DNA from: Geitlerinema sp. BBD 1991-9
Lineage (GTDB): Bacteria; Cyanobacteriota; Cyanobacteriia; Cyanobacteriales; Geitlerinemataceae
Reading direction: 5' to 3'
DNA length: 64,000 nt
NCBI GenBank assembly: GCA_001657325.1
Contig: LWRO01000007.1
Location: 1-64,000 of the forward strand
In this document: positions 61,582 to 64,000 of the stretch, piece by piece
How the letters are laid out: each line of letters opens with the position of its first letter
Position numbering within the stretch: the stretch's first letter is position 1
Position numbers and translations under genes: made by a program
Notes under the pieces: model-generated
What the model was told of the DNA's origin: nothing
The model's input: the letters and a program-made list of their open reading frames with translations, nothing else
Database searches by the model: none

Positions 61582-61619
61582 GACTCGTGTACGGTGCGTC
61601 ACCATGACTATTTTGGCAT

Positions 61620-61790
61620 CGATCGCGGTTCCCGATCTCGTTGGTGGTAGTTTGGGGGCGATCGAGGGGTCTGCCGGATTTGTTGGAGTGCGGCGATCGC
61701 AGTGGTGGTGCAGTAGAGTTGGTTTTGTCTGCGATCGACTTTCGATTTTCGCGACACTTGAAGACGGCTAAAACGCACTGTTGCTATGTC
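61620..61790. repeat. Family-3 interspersed repeat, copy 2 (long form)
   Basis: Left part as in copy 1, then an extension CTGCGATCGACTTTCGATTT, ending near GCACTGTTGCTATGTC. The copy at 63113 has the same extension. Confidence 0.8.
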
Positions 61791-61793
61791 AGC

Positions 61794-62216
61794 TCAACGC
61801 AGGGGATAGCGTCCCTCTTGTTGTAAAAGTTGGCGCTCTAGGCGTCGATCGCTCGTATTGAAACCCAAGATTTTTGCGGTGACTCTTCCAATAGCGGTCT
61901 GAGCCACGATCGCGTCGCCTTCAAGGCGAAAGTGTTCGTCCCAGTTATCCCGACGTGGATCGAAGAAGCGAATCAGTTGGTCTCGATCGCCGTCGATGGA
62001 GCCGATCTCGCTACCTTTCGCACGATTGCAGGGTGCGCAGGCATAAGCGAGATTATCGATGTCGTTCGTGCCGTCGTGTTTGAGGCTGATGACGTGGTCG
62101 ATCTGACAGCCCCAGAAGGTGTCGGCTTCGGCAATGCGGCAATATTCACAGCGATCGCGGGCGCGTTCAGCAACTTGCTCTCGAACTCCGTCGGGGATGG
62201 GAGCGCGTTTAGCCAC
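61794..62216 (-). CDS. HNH endonuclease
   Basis: 140 residues from a GTG. HNH domain: RDRCEYCRIAEADTFWGCQ, IDHVISLKHDGTNDIDNLAY, ACAPCNRAKG. The pairs of Cys (CEYC, CAPC) bind a structural metal and DHV / N / N-R supply the catalytic residues. Probably a DNA nuclease, free-standing or defence-related. Overlaps the upstream small gene by 8 bp. Confidence 0.9.
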   Translation of the reverse strand: MAKRAPIPDGVREQVAERARDRCEYCRIAEADTFWGCQIDHVISLKHDGTNDIDNLAYACAPCNRAKGSEIGSIDGDRDQLIRFFDPRRDNWDEHFRLEGDAIVAQTAIGRVTAKILGFNTSDRRLERQLLQQEGRYPLR

Positions 62217-62463
62217 GGCTTGCGGCGAGGTGTTGGCGAGCGCGGATTTTGGCGAGGCGCATGATGTGTTCGAGTTGGAGGTACAAGTCCAGCTCGGTGC
62301 GTTCGTCGGCGGCGATTTCGTTGTCTTTTTCGCGTTCGATCAGTTGGGCGACTCGTTGTTTTGCGGTGTCGGAGGGTTGGAAGTTGGCAACGCGATCGGG
62401 GGTGGTACCGAGAGCGATGAAGTTGACGATTTCTTCGTAGAGGGGTGGTGTGGAGCCTGTCAT
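62209..62463 (-). CDS. Small helical protein upstream of the HNH gene
   Basis: 84 residues: LYEEIVNFIALGTTPDRVAN, FQPSDTAKQRVAQLIEREKD, LDLYLQLEHIMRLAKIRARQ. This helical protein is regularly found directly before such HNH genes in cyanobacteria (recalled). Coupled by overlap. Could be an antitoxin or a structural partner. Confidence 0.75.
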   Translation of the reverse strand: MTGSTPPLYEEIVNFIALGTTPDRVANFQPSDTAKQRVAQLIEREKDNEIAADERTELDLYLQLEHIMRLAKIRARQHLAASRG

Positions 62464-62527
62464 GGGATCTGCGATCGGAGGTGGCTAGTTTCAGTCTAGC
62501 GTTGGTGGATTGTCTTTTTGGGCTGTT

Positions 62528-62617
62528 CGATCGCGGTTCGAGGTCGCGTTGGTGGTAGCTTGGGGGCAATTGCAAGCTCTGCCGGATTTTGGGTTGTGCG
62601 GCGATCGCCCTCGGTGG
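62528..62617. repeat. Family-3 interspersed repeat, copy 3
   Basis: GATCGCGGTTCGAGGTCGCG, TTGGGGGCAATTGCAAGCTC, TGCCGGATTTTGGGTTGTGC. Lies immediately past the relE pseudogene. Confidence 0.8.
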
Positions 62618-62629
62618 ACGATGGGGCGA

Positions 62630-62889
62630 TTAGCCGTATACGTCGCGGCGATGGCCGACACGATCGACGGTAATAATCCGAACGGTGCGATCGACTTCGT
62701 AGATGACGCGATAGTCACCGACGCGAAGTTTGTAGAAGCCTGCGAGATTAGCGGATAGCGGAAGGGCTGCACGTTCTCGAAGTTGGCGGCGAGCCAATCG
62801 ATTTTGGTGACGATGCGTTTGCGTTGGGGTTTGGGGATTTTCTTCAGGTCGCCGATCGCCTGCGGATCGTACTCAACACTGTAGGTCAT
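62630..62889 (-). pseudogene. RelE-type toxin with a one-base frameshift
   Basis: The first frame reads YDPQAIGDLKKIPKPQRKRI and WLAANFENVQPF. After a one-base deletion near 62760 the family sequence continues as LPLSANLAGFYKLRVGDYRV, IYEVDRTVRIITVDRVGHRR and DVYG. Both halves are clear RelE/ParE-family sequence. A sequencing error could also explain it. Confidence 0.75.
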
Positions 62890-63113
62890 TCATCGTCAAG
62901 GTCGAGGGCTTGGAGGGCTGCGGCGGCGCTGAAGGTTTTGGTTTGGCCGGTTTGTCTGCGTTCTCGTTGTTGTAGGAGGCTTTGGCGGAGTTGGGGGAGG
63001 ATGGCGTCGGGGTCGTCGTCAAGGCGATCGTCGATGATTTCTTCGACGGTTTCGCGGATACAGGTTTTGATGAGTTGACGGAATTCGTCGATGGTGAGGT
63101 CTTTGATTTGCAT
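62886..63113 (-). CDS. Antitoxin partner of the RelE pseudogene
   Basis: 75 residues: IKDLTIDEFRQLIKTCIRET, VEEIIDDRLDDDPDAILPQL. An acidic helical protein common upstream of RelE toxins in cyanobacteria. The 4-bp ATGA overlap shows coupling to the toxin gene. Confidence 0.8.
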   Translation of the reverse strand: MQIKDLTIDEFRQLIKTCIRETVEEIIDDRLDDDPDAILPQLRQSLLQQRERRQTGQTKTFSAAAALQALDLDDE

Positions 63114-63265
63114 GGTGTTGGTGGTGGTTGGGGGCGATCGAGGGTTCTGCCGGATTTATTGAAGTGTGGCGATCTCTACGGTTTAGAGGTGGGGCGTGTT
63201 TTTTCTGCGATCGACCTTTAATTTTTGCAACATTTGAACGTAGGCAAAGCGCGCTATGTTGTCTG
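63113..63265. repeat. Family-3 interspersed repeat, copy 4 (long form)
   Basis: GGTTGGGGGCGATCGAGGGT, CTGCCGGATTTATTGAAGTG, then CTGCGATCGACCTTTAATTT and GCGCGCTATGTTGTC. Aligns with 61650-61790 over about 150 bp. Confidence 0.8.
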
Positions 63266-64000
63266 AATATCTAATCTCCTCCTACCAAAGAATATGAGGC
63301 TCTTTCTTTTGCCGGTCTGAGGGCAGTATTCTATGTATTTTCCATTGAAATCAATCAAATACAACAATAATATATTAAATAAAATTTGGCAAAAGCTAAT
63401 TCTATTCAGAGATTTGTGAAGCTTTTTATTGTCTCGAACTATTGATTTTGGATGTACGAATTTATTCCTTAACTCACTCCAATTTTTTGCATATTGTTCG
63501 CTCAGATTAACTCTGTCAATGAACTCGTATACAATCGTCTTCTCTTTGACATTCTTTGAGTATTTCAGAGAAGAGAGCAAGATATTTTTTACTCTTTCAC
63601 TGTATACTTTTTCTGTACCTTGAATGCTAGATATCGCCTCGTCCAACTCTGCGCACAAGTCCTGATCCGCTTTGACAATATCGCTTAGGTATTTCTTAAA
63701 AACTCCCTCTATAGAAGTTGATATAGCGACGGCATGAGCTTCAAACATAAAGTCACAACACTTAGTTGTGAACATCCAGTAGCAGTAAAAATCTTCCCGC
63801 GATGAGCTGAAAGCATATAAATATTTAGAGACGAACTCGATCAGATCATTCGCCTCACTGTATCTCTCATGCAGTATCGCACTTCTAGAAATTGACGATT
63901 TGCAAGATGTTGCATTTTGGACGTACAGCACGTGACACGAATCATTTTTCTCCTCCAAGAGGCGCCAATCCAGATTTTTGCCGAAAGCAACGCTAATTGC
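63254..64000 (-). CDS. HEPN-type protein, N-terminus beyond the right edge
   Basis: Open from the window edge to a stop at 63254, at least 248 codons. The C-terminal 200 residues are helical and contain WSELRNKFVHPKS with an R-x4-H motif, the HEPN RNase signature. A Cys-rich upstream segment (YWMFTTKCCDFMFEAHAVAI) precedes it. The end reads ApeA/HEPN_Apea-like in layout. Such proteins often act in abortive-infection defence. Base composition is far more AT-rich than the neighbouring cassettes, so it was probably acquired. Confidence 0.6.
   Translation of the reverse strand, partial: AISVAFGKNLDWRLLEEKNDSCHVLYVQNATSCKSSISRSAILHERYSEANDLIEFVSKYLYAFSSSREDFYCYWMFTTKCCDFMFEAHAVAISTSIEGVFKKYLSDIVKADQDLCAELDEAISSIQGTEKVYSERVKNILLSSLKYSKNVKEKTIVYEFIDRVNLSEQYAKNWSELRNKFVHPKSIVRDNKKLHKSLNRISFCQILFNILLLYLIDFNGKYIEYCPQTGKRKSLIFFGRRRLDIQTT

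Noticed and set aside
60988-63265. Integron attC sites between the small cassettes
   Set aside because: I looked for GTTRRRY / RYYYAAC boxes at consistent repeat positions and did not find a convincing set, and no integrase gene is in the window.
1-64000. tRNA, rRNA or riboswitch genes
   Set aside because: None recognised by eye; a covariance-model scan would be needed to exclude them.

Overview
The window looks like a chromosomal segment of a cyanobacterium, probably filamentous. It is saturated with HIP1-like GCGATCGC and CGATCGA words. It carries a PucC-family transporter, a Tll0287-like (DUF3365) cytochrome, a PEP-CTERM gene, TPS-exoprotein remnants, XisI, DUF29, pentapeptide-repeat proteins and many small toxin-antitoxin pairs. 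This assignment rests on gene families and word usage only.

Left part (1-5.3 kb): the 5' part of an acidic surface-type protein running off the left edge, leuB with its terminator, an unknown protein and a pentapeptide-repeat protein.

Redox island (5.3-15.4 kb): seven leftward genes encode a membrane-tethered tandem globin, a pentaheme and a hexaheme (HAO-like) cytochrome c, a monoheme lipoprotein, a probable diheme cytochrome b, a TxlA/CcsX-like thioredoxin and a small membrane protein. Diverging from them are a ResB-type ccsB, a long ccsA and a Tat-exported Rieske lipoprotein. I read this as one self-contained extracytoplasmic electron-transfer pathway with its own cytochrome c maturation machinery. 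The globin haem pockets suggest NO or O2 chemistry. I do not know this combination as a named system.

CIS island (15.5-52 kb): an extracellular/thylakoid-type contractile injection system. It has a PAAR tip, a DUF4157 cargo or effector, a Pvc15-like AAA+ ATPase, a Pvc16-like DUF4255 cap, sheath, baseplate J (lacking its N-terminal half), tail protein I, inner tube, CIS_tube adaptor and VgrG-like spike. Nested inside are accessory genes: two single-pass Ig-like/WD40 membrane proteins, a DUF4159-like protein, a secreted pentapeptide protein, a secreted TPR protein, a pseudokinase-TM-phosphate-binding-like fusion and a long disordered protein that is broken into three frames. A gp25-like gene and a tape measure are not visible. 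Toxin-antitoxin genes and transposon debris (16.7-20 kb) lie between PAAR and effector.

Right part (52-64 kb): a retropepsin-like protease, a PucC-type transporter, a collapsed TPS-exoprotein pseudogene, modA, then a decaying array of small genes (DUF2442/DUF4160, DUF29, HicBA, XisI, HNH, RelE) and a HEPN-type protein running off the right edge.

Two families of small non-coding mobile elements are scattered through the window. Family 1 carries a GTAGGGGCGAACGG/CCGTTCGCCCCTAC core and family 2 has GGGTRCATCTCA/TGAGATGCACCC ends. Several copies have visible target-site duplications. A third repeat separates the small genes at 61-63.3 kb.
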